A stretch of DNA of 64,000 bases from Cristatella mucedo (lineage: Eukaryota > Bryozoa > Phylactolaemata > Cristatellidae): contig WPIO01000020.1 in assembly GCA_009760855.2 (NCBI GenBank), positions 5,651,501 to 5,715,500 on the forward strand. The letters run 5' to 3'. The position numbers and the translations under genes are program-made. Under the pieces are notes generated by a model. That model was not told where the DNA came from and did no database searches. It saw nothing but the letters and a program-made list of their open reading frames with translations. Positions 32,940-45,194 of this stretch are shown one piece after another. Numbering within the stretch: the first letter of the stretch is position 1; the number at the start of each line of letters is the position of its first letter.

Positions 32940-33620
32940 GCGGCGAGAGCTTCTTGGTGGTGGAGAGGACCTGAACAAGCGCCTCGGCGCAGAGTACAGA
33001 GGAGCACCGAGAGATAGTGGACTGCGGCAAGGCGATAGTTGCCTGTGAAAAGGCGAAGGCAGCTCAAGTAAGCTCGAGACAGCAGGCGTCTCGGCGGGGA
33101 AGCGCAGCAGGGAGAGCTTTGTAGTTGCTGACAGGATCTAGGCGGCAAAGAGCGCCAGAGAGAGAGAGAGCGACGTCTTGGTCTTGGAGAGAGCTTCTTG
33201 GTGGTGGAGAGCATCCTAGCAAGCGACCACAAGATAACGATCGGCGGTGAAGGAATAGTAGCCTCTGACCCGGCGAAGGCGACCGGCGAGAGCGGCTTGT
33301 CAGCGGCGAAGCATAGCAGCGAGAGCGGCGCCGAGAGCGTATCGTTGATGAATAGCACTCGCACGAGCGTCTCGGCGCAGAGTGAAGATGAGCACCGTGA
33401 GATAGATATAGAACTCAGCGGCAAGGTGACAGTAGCCTGAGACTCGTCTCAGGCTGCCCGAGAGCGAAGCAGCGAGAGCTTGGCTGTGGTGAAGCGTAGA
33501 AAAGCGAGAGCATTTCGGCGGTGAAGAGCACCCGCGAGAGCGTCTCGGGGCAGAACGCAGAGGAGAACAACGGCGAGATCGACGAGGCCGTAATGATGAG
33601 CCGGAGTGGTTCTCACAGGG
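32940..33620. repeat. Degenerate tandem repeat upstream of gene B
   Basis: At least three diverged units share a core such as GCCTCGGCGCAGAGTACAGA at 32978, GTCTCGGCGCAGAGTGAAGA at 33369 and GTCTCGGGGCAGAACGCAGA at 33541. Each is followed by GGAGCACCG-type and CGGCAAGG(C/T)GA(T/C)AGT-type segments. Spacing is irregular at roughly 170-390 bases. It produces a spurious 296-codon minus-strand frame. No equivalent is seen upstream of gene C. Confidence 0.6.
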
Positions 33621-34939
33621 CCGGATTGGCCGGCGACGAGCGCATGAGACCGGCCATCAAGGCTCGCACGGAGGTGACCTGCGGGAGCCACCTGACAGTG
33701 GGAGCCGTGTCCCAGCTTTGCCTAATGGTGGGCACCATCTAAGACTGGCTGATCGCGAGGGGCAGAGCTCTGTGCTTCCTGCGAGTGGCTGTCAAGTAGC
33801 CTGCATTCAAGCGGGTCGGATAACTTCAATTTTTAAATTAATATCCTGATTGGGCCTGAACGACATTTCGCTGGACAGTGAACCACCTGAGCAGGCAGTT
33901 GAGGAGAGCACAGGGAGTCTATGGCTACACGACTTTCCAGGTGTAAGGGCCGCCCCTTCCCTGCCAGTTTAGGGGACTATGAAATCTATTTTCAATGAAG
34001 GAAGGGATGTTCCGAGCGCCTTCGGCTTCTGCTGTAGTAATTAACGAAGCCCCCTGACACTAATGTACATGCCTCACCAGTGGCCAATAGTTAAGCCATT
34101 GACGAAGCCAGCGTCATGCCACTAATGCATGTTATATTTCGTGTCATCAGTTGCGATTGATTGAGTTCTCAAATAGTACGCTTTGAGAGTAATAAAGAAA
34201 GCGTCTCGTTGACCGCTCACGTTCGCCCGCTGTGTATCCGCGAGACTCCAACAAGACCTGCCGCTACCGGAGCACTTCTACAGCACCACCAAAGCACAAC
34301 AGTGCAGCCTAAGCAACAGCTAGCTGTTTCTCGCCGTAAGTTCTGGCTCTAGTACCTTGTCACTTGTCACAAACTGGTCTGTCTCTCTCTCCCCCTCTCA
34401 CTCACTCGCCCAAAATTCATTACACGTGTCAATGCGTCTGCTTCAGATATGCGGTGGGTTCATGCTTTACTACGCAGGCTAGAGACCTGCTAGCAGTCAC
34501 TAATTACTTCTTTATGCTGTCGTCCTCGGGCGTTCGTGCGTGACGACTGAGCAGAACGAACGGACAGCCTTTGCTTTAGGTCATACCCCTCGCTTCCTAT
34601 TCTAACGTGCACACTGGCTAATTCGCTTATCTGATATCCATCAGTGCTTAATCTTTCTGATGACCCCCTTACAACGAAAAAAGTTTAACTGACGAGCCTG
34701 CACATTACAGTTAACATTTTGATTTTCCTTAATGCTTCAATGGCTATAAACCAGTAGAAATGTCTATTCAACAAGCTTTCGATTCGATAATTGCAATTTT
34801 ATGTTTCATAGAACTGACTTACTCAAGATATCCAAAGCTGAAACTGCAAGCACATTAGGAAAATCCAAAGCCCTCATAACTGGTTTCGTTGAAATGACGG
34901 TACTGCCCCCGATCGTTGTACGAGTGGGCTGCGACGCTC

Positions 34940-35165
34940 AATGTGTTATGCGATCGGGATGTGCTGTTAGTGTTTGTTGTGACAGGGGAGTCTCGGGGCA
35001 CTCCGGTGGGCGAGAGTGGCGAAGAGAGTCGTGCTTCCCTCTGTTTAGCGCGAAATAAAATTCACTGTTGGTGTGAGTCTTCGGCTGGCGTTCGGTGCTG
35101 TGTACGACAAAGATCAAACTTTAACCTACTTTGGCCGCCACGGAGAATGTAAAGTTCAACCATTT
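34940..35165 (+). mobile_element. LTR-like and gag-start remnant of a Ty3/gypsy element (left arm)
   Basis: TGTTAGTGTTTGTTGTGACA, GGGGAGTCTCGGGGCACTCC, GAAATAAAATTCACTGTTGG, then CGGCTGGCGTTCGG and GAGAATGTAAAGTTCAACCA. The same series occurs in reverse complement at 45.17-45.38 kb, where it leads into a gag gene. Here homology stops shortly after the gag start. The LTR boundaries cannot be set exactly. Confidence 0.6.
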
Positions 35166-35169
35166 GCGA

Positions 35170-36490
35170 CAACCAAAATACAATAACCCTCTTTAGGACC
35201 GAGAAGACTTATTGATCAGATAATCATTCTTAAGCCCCCAATTTAATCGCACGATTGCGACTATATCTCCTCATACGGACATCACTGGCGTGGAGATGCA
35301 TTTCTAGGCAGACTGCACTTAGGTCTACGAGAGCTTCCGTCCATCCGGCCTTGTAACCTGGGTCTCAAAACCCTCACAAAGTATGAAAAGAGATGGAAAA
35401 GCGATGCTAAGTTGGGGTACATTCATCTGGTTTCTGTTATAAATTTCTTGCCAGAAAAAGAGCTTGCTGCTTTCCATAAAATGAACTCATCAGGATATGG
35501 ACATTATTCTGTTGTCTTGTCAATTATAGTAGGCTCATGAGGCAATAAGCCACTTGAGTGGAAGTTGCATAGGTAAACTTAGTCTAGAGTTGCCGTTTTA
35601 ATGGATTTGCTAACAACATTCTTTTGATCATGTTTCATTCAACCTTGCTATTTTAAAAAGGAACTAGAAGCCTATGACCATCACTAGCCTACTTAAATCC
35701 TGCTGATTACGAGTTTCAGAATGCAGACTCAAGATAACGCGATATCATTCTTTCGCCTCTAGGCATCTGAGCTCCAGAAGTCTTTGACTTAGCATGTTTG
35801 AAGCCGTTGAAGTTAAGTCAGGGAAAGATTACTAAGGAACCTTATTCATACAGCAGCAGAGCGGCCTGTGTAGTAACTACCCAGCGCCCAGAGGAGAAGA
35901 AATGTTGTTCTCTATACGGTCCCGATGCCTCGATCTGAATCGTGACGTTCATGCACTTTACTGGGGTCCAGAAGATAAGCAATATCCTTTGCAGAAAACT
36001 AGATTGGTGGCGTGGCAGTTTCACTTCAACACTATCAACTGAATGTAAGTATGCCCGCAAGCACTCTTCTTGCAGTGTCAATTTATACAAAGAAACAATG
36101 AAAAAACTATCAATCTAAGAACAGAAACTGTATCCATTATTTATAAGAAGCAACAGCTTTTTATTAAACCATTCGTGCCTTAACGGTCACGACTGCTTAG
36201 GTTCTATAAAAAATCCATAGTATTTCGTATTAATGTTTGGTAATAGCTACTTGTCTCCCATAAAAAATTACTCGTTAACTTTGCAATAATTCTGCGATTC
36301 TAGAAGAATAAGGTGTGGTACAAAATGTTATTTTTTCTAGTTATGGGTAAGCCTGGAATAGCTGCAGTAATTACCTAGAAGGATTTGACTGAGCAACTTA
36401 CAGCGAGCCAGTTTTGAACGATATTGCAACATGCTTTCCTACAAGAACAATACTCAAACAGCCTAGTTTTCTCGAACTAACTTTCCGAAG
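35170..36490. other. No recognisable gene
   Basis: The left palindrome arm diverges here from the right arm, which holds gypsy gag/pol. No convincing coding or repeat feature was seen. Confidence 0.4.
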
Positions 36491-36494
36491 ATTT

Positions 36495-36665
36495 AATAAA
36501 AAAAGTAATACAATTCGTTTGCATACCGCCATAAGAGTACTTAATTTTAATCCAGGCACTTAAAATATGCCTGTAGGGCTTGAGCCCACGGCCTTGGTTA
36601 TTTTTTGCATCAATCACCTATACCTCGGTCATCAAAGGCGAGCAGCTTAGCCCCTGATCCAAACC
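36495..36665 (-). mobile_element. tRNA-derived SINE, family 2
   Basis: Read on the minus strand: GGGGCTAAGCTGCTCGCCTT, TGATGACCGAGGTATAGG, the B-box-like GTGGGCTCAAGCCCT, then a mutated L2-type tail ending in GTATGCAAACGAATTG. It is collinear with the 12.2 kb copy. Confidence 0.6.
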
Positions 36666-36669
36666 AGGT

Positions 36670-37730
36670 CGTCAACTGCATGTTTGTAAATGCCTCTTGG
36701 GCTTGGTAATTAATGCAATAGGAAATGCGTCAGTTTTTTAACAGAAGCGCATACATATTGTAGACTGATCACGGTATGATGACAGAAACCCCGAGTTCAC
36801 ATCACAGAAAGGGAGGAGCGGCCCAGGTAGCATACTACTTGTCACGTTAGTTTATTTCGTCTGATGAGCTCTGTAACTTTAGAGCGCCACAGCTATACTT
36901 AGTCAAACAGTGGGAGCAAAAATATACAAGGAAGAGCAAGCAATTAACTCACTATGCACGGATTTATGTGACATACATTATCAAATTTTGAATAGCTACA
37001 CTTTGGTAGGGATTTTAAAGGAAATCAATCATCGTTTAAAATTTCGGCATTATATGTGCATTTTCGAATATTAATTCGTGGAGTGAATACTATTTGGTTT
37101 GTCCACGCAGGTCAAGTCGTGTATGATGCTGCTCCAAGCAATGCTATGGTGTGTTGAGCCTATGCACGCTTCTCTACCGCTATAAAAGTGGACAGAACAT
37201 GGGTGCAATTTCAGGTTTCCAACTTTATGAGTTAAATACGGACAACATGAAATGCCAGTTCTTCCAAAAATATTATTCAGCTTAGATATGACCATCTATG
37301 ATCTGAATATAAGTTTCCTTGATATTTTCACACTTCTTTTCCTAATTTAGTTTAGGTCCAGAAATTCGTATCTTTCTAAAAAGTGACTCATATTTTGTTT
37401 AACTAGGTTTCTTAAATTATGTAGTCGTTCGCAAATGTTTTTGCACGTGGTTGATGGTCTGCACCACCTGCAGGGCTAGGTAGCAGCCTTAGTGTGGTAA
37501 ATGGTACATGCATTGCTACAGGGATGACTGTATACGTCAATTCTAACCTTCACGGCCGACCCAAATGGACAAGTCAAGAATAGCAAGCCGGTCCTGAAAT
37601 GTTCATTCCTGTCTATTATTTGATCGATTTTTGGTTGCTGTCAAGTTCTGGCTCTCCCTGTTTCAAGCTCAGCTAAGCAAAAAGCTATGTAATAATAATA
37701 AGAATAATGATAACACATTTGATAGATGTA
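36670..37730. other. No recognisable feature
   Basis: AT-rich intergenic DNA. It contains a palindrome-arm boundary somewhere near its right end. Confidence 0.4.
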
Positions 37731-37742
37731 TGTATATACGTG

Positions 37743-37765
37743 GGTATATATATATATACATATAC

Positions 37766-37797
<32 letters not shown>

Positions 37798-37943
37798 ATA
37801 CGTATATACATACACATAGATACGTGTGTATGTGTATATATATGTAATGTTGTGTGTGCGTGCGCGCGTGCGTGTGTGTGTGTGTGCGTGCGTGCGTGTG
37901 TGTGTGTGTGTGTGCGCGTGTGCGTGTTTGTGTGTGTGTGCAT
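37743..37943. repeat. TA and TG/GC microsatellite (left palindrome arm)
   Basis: An interrupted (TA)n run (37745-37800) is followed by a TG-rich tract with CG interruptions (37850-37942). It sits at the same relative position beside an L2 element as the (CA)n tract on the right arm. The overlapping HTHTHT or VCVCVC frames are not genes. Confidence 0.95.
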
Positions 37944-37959
37944 AATATATACTGTACTG

Positions 37960-38490
37960 CTCCAATACCGGGTTGCTTAGAAAGGGATAGTGCATCCAAA
38001 TTGATGAATACATTTGATTCTCTGGCTCTAGCCTACCTGTCAGACAACTGCACCGCTGGGCTAGGCATCGTAACTCCACTTCTCTGAATAAAATTGTTTA
38101 ACTAACCGTCATATGAACCTCATATCCTTTTAAGATAGTGCCTTTAGTTTGTATGCTCCTAAGACTTGGAGGTAACTCCCGACTGACGGAACAACGTCCC
38201 CTGACTTGACGACATGTAAAAAGAAGCTAACAACGCACCTTTATATCACTGCATTTAGTGGATTCTTGAGATTCGTTCTTTGTGTACTTATGCGTGCTGA
38301 CACTGTGCATCCTACCACTAACCATATTTGCATGCTGAGCTTGTGAATATTGTCTCTAACCATCTTATGCTTGTTGACATTGTGTATGCTCCCACTAACT
38401 ATTCGATCATACGTCCTTTGGAGCCCATGTAAAGTGCTTATAAAGAGATGATGTCCTCTGAGGGCACAATACAAACTTTTTATTGTTCTT
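37960..38490 (+). mobile_element. L2-like LINE subfamily copy (left palindrome arm)
   Basis: Starts with GGTTGCTTAGAAAGGGATAG and continues, with an internal deletion, through LALAYLSD-type coding remnants to a 3' UTR. The UTR contains AGCTTGTGAATATTGTCTCT and CCCACTAACTATTCGATCAT. These two strings are also in the minus-strand L2 at 40.97-41.73 kb and not in other copies. Confidence 0.85.
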
Positions 38491-38559
38491 AAGCACATGC
38501 ATGTCGTTTTCGAGTGGTTCAATTTTAAAATGCTGATGCAAATGTTTTATTAAATGAAT

Positions 38560-39290
38560 CATGTCTTTATTTAAGACGATCACGAAAATTGATGGTTAAG
38601 AATATATCACAGCCTTTTGGCGTTTAACTAGGAGAGTACAATAATTCCGTCATACATTTTCCTAATGTTATAGCCACCATCCTAGATTTTGTGTTCCATA
38701 TGCTCGTTTTTATCCATAGGCCCCATCAAGTTAAAAGAAAATGATGATTTTTAATGGGCAGTGGCCACTGCTAACTACTGCGACTTATATTTTTCGAGAA
38801 CGCTTCAGGGAAATAATGCCATGCAGGGAGTGTTTTTTTACGGCCTGCAGCTCTCAAGCAGCATTGATCGCGGGCTTCAAATCACCTGGCAACCAAAACC
38901 TCATCGACGGAGATGAAACTTAAGGATAAGTGCTACCTTACCTCTGCTGTGGAGCCACTCGGAAAATCTTTCTTTCCTCAAGCTCCATTCCTCATGATTT
39001 TATGGTCAGCCCCTTCAAGACCACTAGTATCTGAGTCGCCCCTTGTACGAATCTAATGAATCCTTAAATCCCGAGGAAATGTGCTCCAAAAATCCGTCTG
39101 CACAGAATGTCACACAGATATTATATTTAAAAAGTTTCTTTTAAGTCAGCACACTGCTAAAAGGCCGACTTAAGAGAGTCGTTTATATTCACGGCCAGTC
39201 CAGCCGGTCACGGCTTTGCACAGGGTTGTGTGACCGCACGGTCTGCGTATTTCTTTCCTGCCTTTCGCACAATAGACAAACATGCACACA
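38560..39290. repeat. Left inner arm of the palindrome
   Basis: It matches 40235-40910 in reverse complement. Examples are GCTCTCAAGCAGCATTGATC (mate GATTCTCAAGCAGCATTGAT) and TTAAGAGAGTCGTTTATATT (mate identical apart from context). By eye the arms differ by about a quarter of positions plus indels. No coding function was recognised. Confidence 0.85.
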
Positions 39291-40234
39291 GGAATAGTAT
39301 TCACTCTGGAAGTGACAGCAAAGTATCAAAAAATAGGACCCACTGATCTAATGCGGGTCCAATGTTCGAGTCTTTATTAATATGGGAAAGTCCATTGATT
39401 ATGAGCCCTATGGAGCGAATCAAGCCGTAAATAAACTGTCGGACTCCTAAGTGGGTCACCGAGGACAATGAGCACCAATGACTTGCATGCAGCCCTATTT
39501 AAGTTATGTATCGCTATTACACCGATGAAGGGTTCAAAGTAAAAAAATGTGCGAATGCAGGTGACGTTTTAAGATTCCCATCAGCAATACTTGTCCGGAC
39601 TTTGTACTGGGTGATACTGAATAGGTGCGATATCTAATCTTGCAATTAAATTAAATAATCTGGGCAACCTCTGCAATTCCTCTAACGTCTGTCCTTTTAA
39701 TAACTCAAAGACTTACCTTGCTGCTAAAAAAAACCTAAAAGTATATACTGGGTAAAGCACAGCCTTGAACGCTATTTTAATAAGTCTGGGGGGGACAACA
39801 ATCTAGTCAAGCTCAAAACCTATGTCCGTGTCTGCACTTGAGTACTTGAAAACAATCGCACTAGTCGGTTTGCGAAAAACGTCTGTGAACTACTTTCTTG
39901 ATAGTGACGAGCGATCTCACTACCGGGTATTAACTGTTTAACTGTGAGGCCAATATGTTTTCTTCTTCATTGCTGAGAAAAACTCATTCGTGCTATTATA
40001 ATGCCACAGCCACCTATTGCAAGCATTGAGTCACCTCCTAAAACATCGCTTTGAAGGTTTCAGCGGAAACTGTGGTAGCCATACTTAATGTGATCAAAAT
40101 CAGCCATCACCCAATCGACACTGGAACCTTGAGGAGTAGCTGGACCCTAGGCGTCCACGTCATCCTGATTGCTCTGCTATGTTAACATTGCTCAGTATGA
40201 ATAAAGGTTTTGCTATTTTGCTAAAGACAAGGAA

Positions 40235-40910
40235 TAAATACGTAGTGCGGTCGCATCATCCTGTGTAAAGTCGTGACTGTCAGGGCTGATGGTAAATATA
40301 AACGACTCTCTTAACTCGGACTTTTAGGAGCGTGCTGACTCAAAACACATGTAAAAAATATAACGCCTGTGTGAGATTTTGTGCTGAGGGATTGCTGGAG
40401 CACATTTTCTAAGGAGGTAAAGAGTCATGAGACATGTACAAGGAGCGACTCAGAAACTAGTAGTCTTGAAGAGACTGACCATAGAACCATGAGAAATGGA
40501 GCTGAGGAGAGAAAGATATCCGAATGGCTCTACAGCAGAAATGATGTAGTATTTATCCGTAAGTTTCATCCCTGGCTAGAAGGTTGGGAATGCAAAGTCA
40601 TTTAAAGCCAATGATCAATGCTGCTTGAGAATCGCAGGCTATGGAAGACATTCGGAGCATTGTATTTTTTCCCTGAGGTATTGTTGACAAATATGTGTCA
40701 GAATATTTATCTGTGGTCATTGCCCCTAGTAAAGCATCATTGTTGTTCAACCGATGCCGCCTAAGGAGGAAAGCGAGCATGTGGGACACAAAAGCCAGGA
40801 TCGCGCCTACAAAATTAGGACCCTTTAGTACGAAATTGTTGTACTGTTCTAGTGAAACAAAAAAAGATTTGACGTCTTCTTAGCCACGAATTCACATGGG
40901 GGCTCCGTCT
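40235..40910. repeat. Right inner arm of the palindrome
   Basis: Reverse-complement partner of 38560-39290. The roughly 945 bp between the arms (39291-40234) show no clear internal inverted match and no gene. Confidence 0.85.
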
Positions 40911-40969
40911 TCAGTGATAACTTACAGAAACACTTTTTAAATTGAACCATTCAAAAAATGACATAACAA

Positions 40970-41725
40970 TATATTATAATATTAATATTTTATTATTGCG
41001 GCCTCAGAGAGCTTAATCACTTTCTATACACTTTACATAGGCTCCAAAGGACGTATGATCGAATAGTTAGTGGGAGCATACACAATGTCAACAAGCATAA
41101 GATGGTTAGAGACAATATTCACAAGCTCAGCATGCAAATATGGTTATTGGCAGCATACACAGTGTCAGCACGCGTAAGTACACAAAGGACAAATCATAGG
41201 GATCCACTAAATGCAGTGATACATATGTGCGTTTTGACTTTTTTTTCAGACTTCGTCAAGTCAGGGAATGTCGTGACGTTAGTCGGGAGTTAGCTCCAGG
41301 CTTTAGGAGTATGCGAACTAAAGGCACGGTCGCCAAAGACTAAGAAGCTCATAGGAGCTGTAGCTAAACCAACAGAATCAGAGAAGTGGGTCGTACAATG
41401 CCAATCATGGTGGGCTAGGAGTTCTGGTAGGTATGCTAAAGTCAGAGAATTACGGGACCTAAAAGTGAACGACAGAACCTTGAAGTCGATGCAATGGTTG
41501 AGTGGGAGCCAGTGTAGGTCAGTGAGAAGTGGTGCGGCGTGGCAACTTTGACACTTACGACTGACAAGCCTAGCTGAAGAGTTTTGCACCAACTTAAGCG
41601 CCTGATTGCACAGGCCGATATAGCCAGCAAGCAGTGAGTTACAGAAGTCAAAACGGGATATCAAAAATTCATGGGCCAATTTAAATGTGACATCCGCGTC
41701 TACGAAAGCCCAAATTTTAACAACT
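40970..41725 (-). mobile_element. L2-like LINE subfamily copy (right palindrome arm)
   Basis: The minus strand encodes FDFCNSLLAG, KLVQNSSARLVSRKC, LLTDLHWLPLNHCIDF and LTLAYLPELLAHH, then the subfamily-specific 3' UTR. The 129-codon frame at 41290-41679 is open. It mirrors the L2 at 37.96-38.49 kb. Confidence 0.9.
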
Positions 41726-41749
41726 TAATATAGACTATGCATATATATG

Positions 41750-41750
<1 letters not shown>

Positions 41751-41833
<83 letters not shown>
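41751..41833. repeat. Perfect (CA)n microsatellite, 83 bp
   Basis: Uninterrupted CA dinucleotides flanked by TATA-rich sequence on both sides. It mirrors the TG tract of the left palindrome arm but without CG interruptions. Confidence 0.98.
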
Positions 41834-41840
<7 letters not shown>

Positions 41841-41904
41841 CACACGGATAGGCTTAGAATAAGCTTGTCGCCTTCGAAAAGCGATCGAAGTCATGAATGC
41901 ATAG

Positions 41905-43068
41905 TGGCCGAGTCAGTAGACCAATCGATCTTGTGCAGGCCCTAGACCAGGGCTAGGTTTAGGCCCTTTATGACAGCCTCAATCTCGGCCAAATTTATGT
42001 GTGCTACATCATCGGGCTTTCTAAGCTACGAGGCGTCCTCAACAGTCTGCCCTCCAACTCGCATGCAGGCGCCTATCGCTAAGTTGCTAGCTTCAAACCC
42101 TACCTGTCTGCAGGGTGACGACTGTTCACTCCCCAATCCAAACATAGGACCATCTTTTAGCACACGCCGACTGATCTCTTGTGCCATCCGATTTACGTCC
42201 CCTGTAACCTCGGCATCACACGAAAGATTTTTTGTGTTCTCTTTACGTAGATGTAGGACGGTTGAAGTCATTCGGCAAAGGGAAAATGCCTGTCAACTGT
42301 CCCAACCGCAAGTAAAACTAAATCCGGTCTCGAGCTGAGGTAGCGGCTCAACATCACCACCTCTGCTCCAATTAAACTCCCTTTCATAGTCATTAGTGCG
42401 GTGACCTAGCACGTCACCCCGACCAATTTCTCCGGGGGGGGGGGGGCTTAGCTTCTAGCCCGAACCGTCGAACGGGAGAGATAACACGTTCATTCGTGAT
42501 GCTGTGATTGTTGGCGATTATATTGCCAACGTACGAATCAGTGCTTTCGTTCACCCGTGGGTCGATAGAAGGAACCTTATTTAAAACAACGGCCTTTAAG
42601 TAGGCGCCATGTTTAATTCAAAGCCTAGTGGCGTATGACAGTATCATCTTCCCTGGTAGGCGACAAATTGATATTTCTACATGTTACATGTTCGGCATGA
42701 AGCTGTAAATACGCTTTGCGAAGGTCGATAGTGCTGACGTTACTTCTCACGTGGCACCATGCCCAAAGTTTCTCGTCGAATACATCGCCGTTGGCAGTGT
42801 GGCTGGAGACGTATCGAATCAGCTCGCAGTAGTCTAAAATGGGCTGGACGTTGTCTTTACTAACTTGAACCACTGCCATTAGCGGCACGAGGCCTTCACA
42901 CTCCCGTGGTAAATCTTCAGCCAGCCTCTTTAGATCCACTGTTGGATCTTCGTATCGTGGCCGGTCCGAAAGTTGGCATGCACGTGGCAGGCTTCCGCTC
43001 GGTTCACCAAGGTGGGAGGAGTAACGCCGTCGGCCCAAATGCCACTTTAGGACCGATTTTTGCCTAGC
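41905..43068 (-). mobile_element. Ty3/gypsy pol remnant: reverse transcriptase and RNase H
   Basis: On the minus strand, VPLMAVVQVSKDNVQPILDY and STIDLRKAYLQLHAE are RT blocks (42625-43068). Further along is a segment equivalent to the catalytic block. There the usual V-D-D reads V-G-N, so it is inactive. An 11-12 base G run lies near 42436-42447. RT-RNase H connection and RNase H sequences (FEASNLAIGACMRVGGQTVE) follow at about 42030-42270. Stops and frameshifts are frequent. Confidence 0.85.
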
Positions 43069-44061
43069 CGACATTCGATCCTGGATGTAGGAAAACTTCT
43101 TGAAACTAGATGACGATAATATCAAACTGCTGTTCAGGACACCCTAAGCATGTGGCTAAATTAAAAGGCTTTGCTCTTCTAATAGGCGATGCTGTTGTGC
43201 AACAATCCCCACGTGCTCAAAATTTGGGCGTCGTTTTCGACAGCTGCCTCAATTTTAAAAGCTTCATTCAGAAGACTGCTTCTACAGCTAGCCATCACGT
43301 CCGATCCTTATCCAAGAATAGGAGCTGTCTTCCATAGTGGCTAGTAAAAAATTTAACTAGCTCCTTAGTTCTGTCTCGGCTTGATTATTGCCAATTCCCT
43401 TTTGACTGGGCTACCATAGAAAGCAGCTAGGCCACTGCAGCTGACTGCGACTATGGCTGGAAGGCTAGTTTTCAAGTCAAATAAGTTTGAGCACGTGTCT
43501 CCTTTGCTAAAAGAGCTAGGATGGATGCCGGTTGAGCAACGGATACTGAGCAAAGTTCTTATGCTGACCCACAAGGCCCGCCACGGATTGGCTCCTTCGT
43601 ACCTAGCTGACCTGCTGTACCAGTTTCAGCCTCTTCGTGCCCTCAGGTTCCGTGTGGACAATAAATTAGCTGTTCCATGCCTCTGCTTAAAGACCATTGG
43701 CAACAGAAACTTTTGCTCTGCAGGTCCTAGACTGTGGAACTCGCTTCCATAATTCTAAAGCAACGACAACTACTCTCCTGCTGCCGACTGTGGCTCTTCC
43801 TTTTCAGCGGTCCTGAAATGCTACTTCCATGCTACTCACCACCTTGATTGCTCTCCTGACTCTTCTATGCTTCCCACTTTCTTTTTGTTGCGTGAGACGA
43901 AGTCTGTTGGCTACCGAAAGCTTACCGAAAGCCGCTTAGGCTGTGAGTGAGCTATACAAAACTCTACTTTGTAACAACCACATAGTCTATGAATTTGTGG
44001 AGTTACAGACGGAGATACATTACATTACATTACATTACATGACATTACATGACATTACATT
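43069..44061 (+). mobile_element. ACATT-family LINE inserted into the gypsy element
   Basis: Plus-strand coding remnants include FLKLDDDN-type sequence at the start, AQNLGVVFDSCLNFKSFIQK and LGWMPVEQRILSKVLMLTHK. These are followed by LAPSYLADLL and ending PRLWNSLP. The 3' UTR (CAGCGGTCCTGAAATGCTAC, GCCGCTTAGGCTGTGAGT) leads to about eight ACATT units at 44015-44061. It is 5'-truncated and flanked on both sides by minus-strand gypsy pol. Confidence 0.9.
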
Positions 44062-45190
44062 TTCCGTCACGGTACACCGCCGAAAAGTATCTATCGGAAA
44101 CACTGATGTCGTTCGACAGTGCCCCGATTTCGCTACCCCGCCCATTGAAGATTGCTGAAACACCTTCAGGGCCTATCCCCACGCCTCCCAGTTGCCACAC
44201 AGCATCCATGCCAAGGAGCGTATCATAACCCGGTACGATCTTGGACGCCAGGCAGTCCAGCTCTATTGCGATGCACTGCATAGAGCACATCATATGGTCA
44301 TGCCCAATGGCAACGAGCAGTTGCTCCCTTAAACCTAATTACAGGTTCGTTAACCGGATAAGGCTTTGCCGAGGTAGAGTGCAGCACTGCTGATTTAGTC
44401 GCAATCGACCGATAGCAGCCAGTATCAGCCCTCATAAAACGATTGCCGTTGCGAACGTTTATCGTTGGTAGTCAAGGCAGGGGCATGCGTCGGCGCTATA
44501 AGCATGGGCTTCCCCCTATCCGTTTTTTTGCCGCACATCGGTGCGACGCTCCCGACATGCCGCTGCAAGGTTCGGGTCGTCACCGCATACAAAAAAAAGC
44601 CTTCGCTACCTTTGCAAAGAACTCAGGAGCCACTAATGTACCCTTCCATTTTTCAGGCGAAACAAAAACGTTTTCTTGGAGCCGGGCAAGTGCCTCTAGC
44701 TCCCAGAGCCCCAGCTGCAGCCACGTAGCTCGGCTCCTGGCAACTTATGACACATGCCTCACGTTGCTGCTTGCGAGTGTTCTCAGGAATCCCGGTGACG
44801 AAAGCACATTTTAGCAAGTCATCCTTGGCAGCCACGCTCACCAGTCCTGCCAGCCAGGCCAAAATCGACTAAATCGACGTGTAAGTCCACTGGTTCCCGA
44901 GCTTGGAGCCGCCGTGTCATGAGCTGCCCAACCACTTTAAATTAATCCCCTGAAAATGCAGCCAGGAGAGCTTCTTTTACCATAGTGTAATCTTTCTTCG
45001 CAGTCTCTCTCTCTTTCTTTTCTTTGTTTTTGGTATTCGGCGAATGCTCCCCCGGTTAGAAAGAAGGGTAGGAATAATTTATGGTGGTCGACAACGACAA
45101 TCTTAAATCTCTGACACCAAATCAAACATTTCAACCTAGCCCACAAACTCTTTGCTGCCGTCAAATTGAGCGACGATCTGGTTGAATCTT
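44062..45190 (-). mobile_element. Ty3/gypsy gag, zinc knuckle and protease remnants
   Basis: On the minus strand from 45190: MENVRFNQIVAQFDGSKEF (gag start), then EMFDLV and GGAF-type capsid strings in shifting frames, LVSVAAKDDLLKCAFVTGIP (44653-44862) and a zinc-knuckle remnant CGDDPNLAAACRER near 44550. After these come a protease C-terminal part with GYDTLLGMDAVWQLGGV (44045-44294) and YFSAVYRDGK, which is cut at 44061 by the LINE insertion. Many frameshifts and stops are present. Confidence 0.85.
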
Positions 45191-45194
45191 ACGT

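Noticed and set aside
32534-33424. 296-codon minus-strand frame upstream of gene B
   Set aside because: It runs through a degenerate tandem repeat and the B 5' flank in a frame unrelated to B. Its serine/arginine/leucine composition shows no domain.
37631-38087. Several 80-136-codon frames of HTHTHT, VCVCVC and YIYIYI repeats
   Set aside because: Translation of dinucleotide microsatellites on both strands.
44015-44061. ACATT run as an independent microsatellite
   Set aside because: The same run terminates another copy of the LINE at 52.66 kb, so it is the element's 3' tail.
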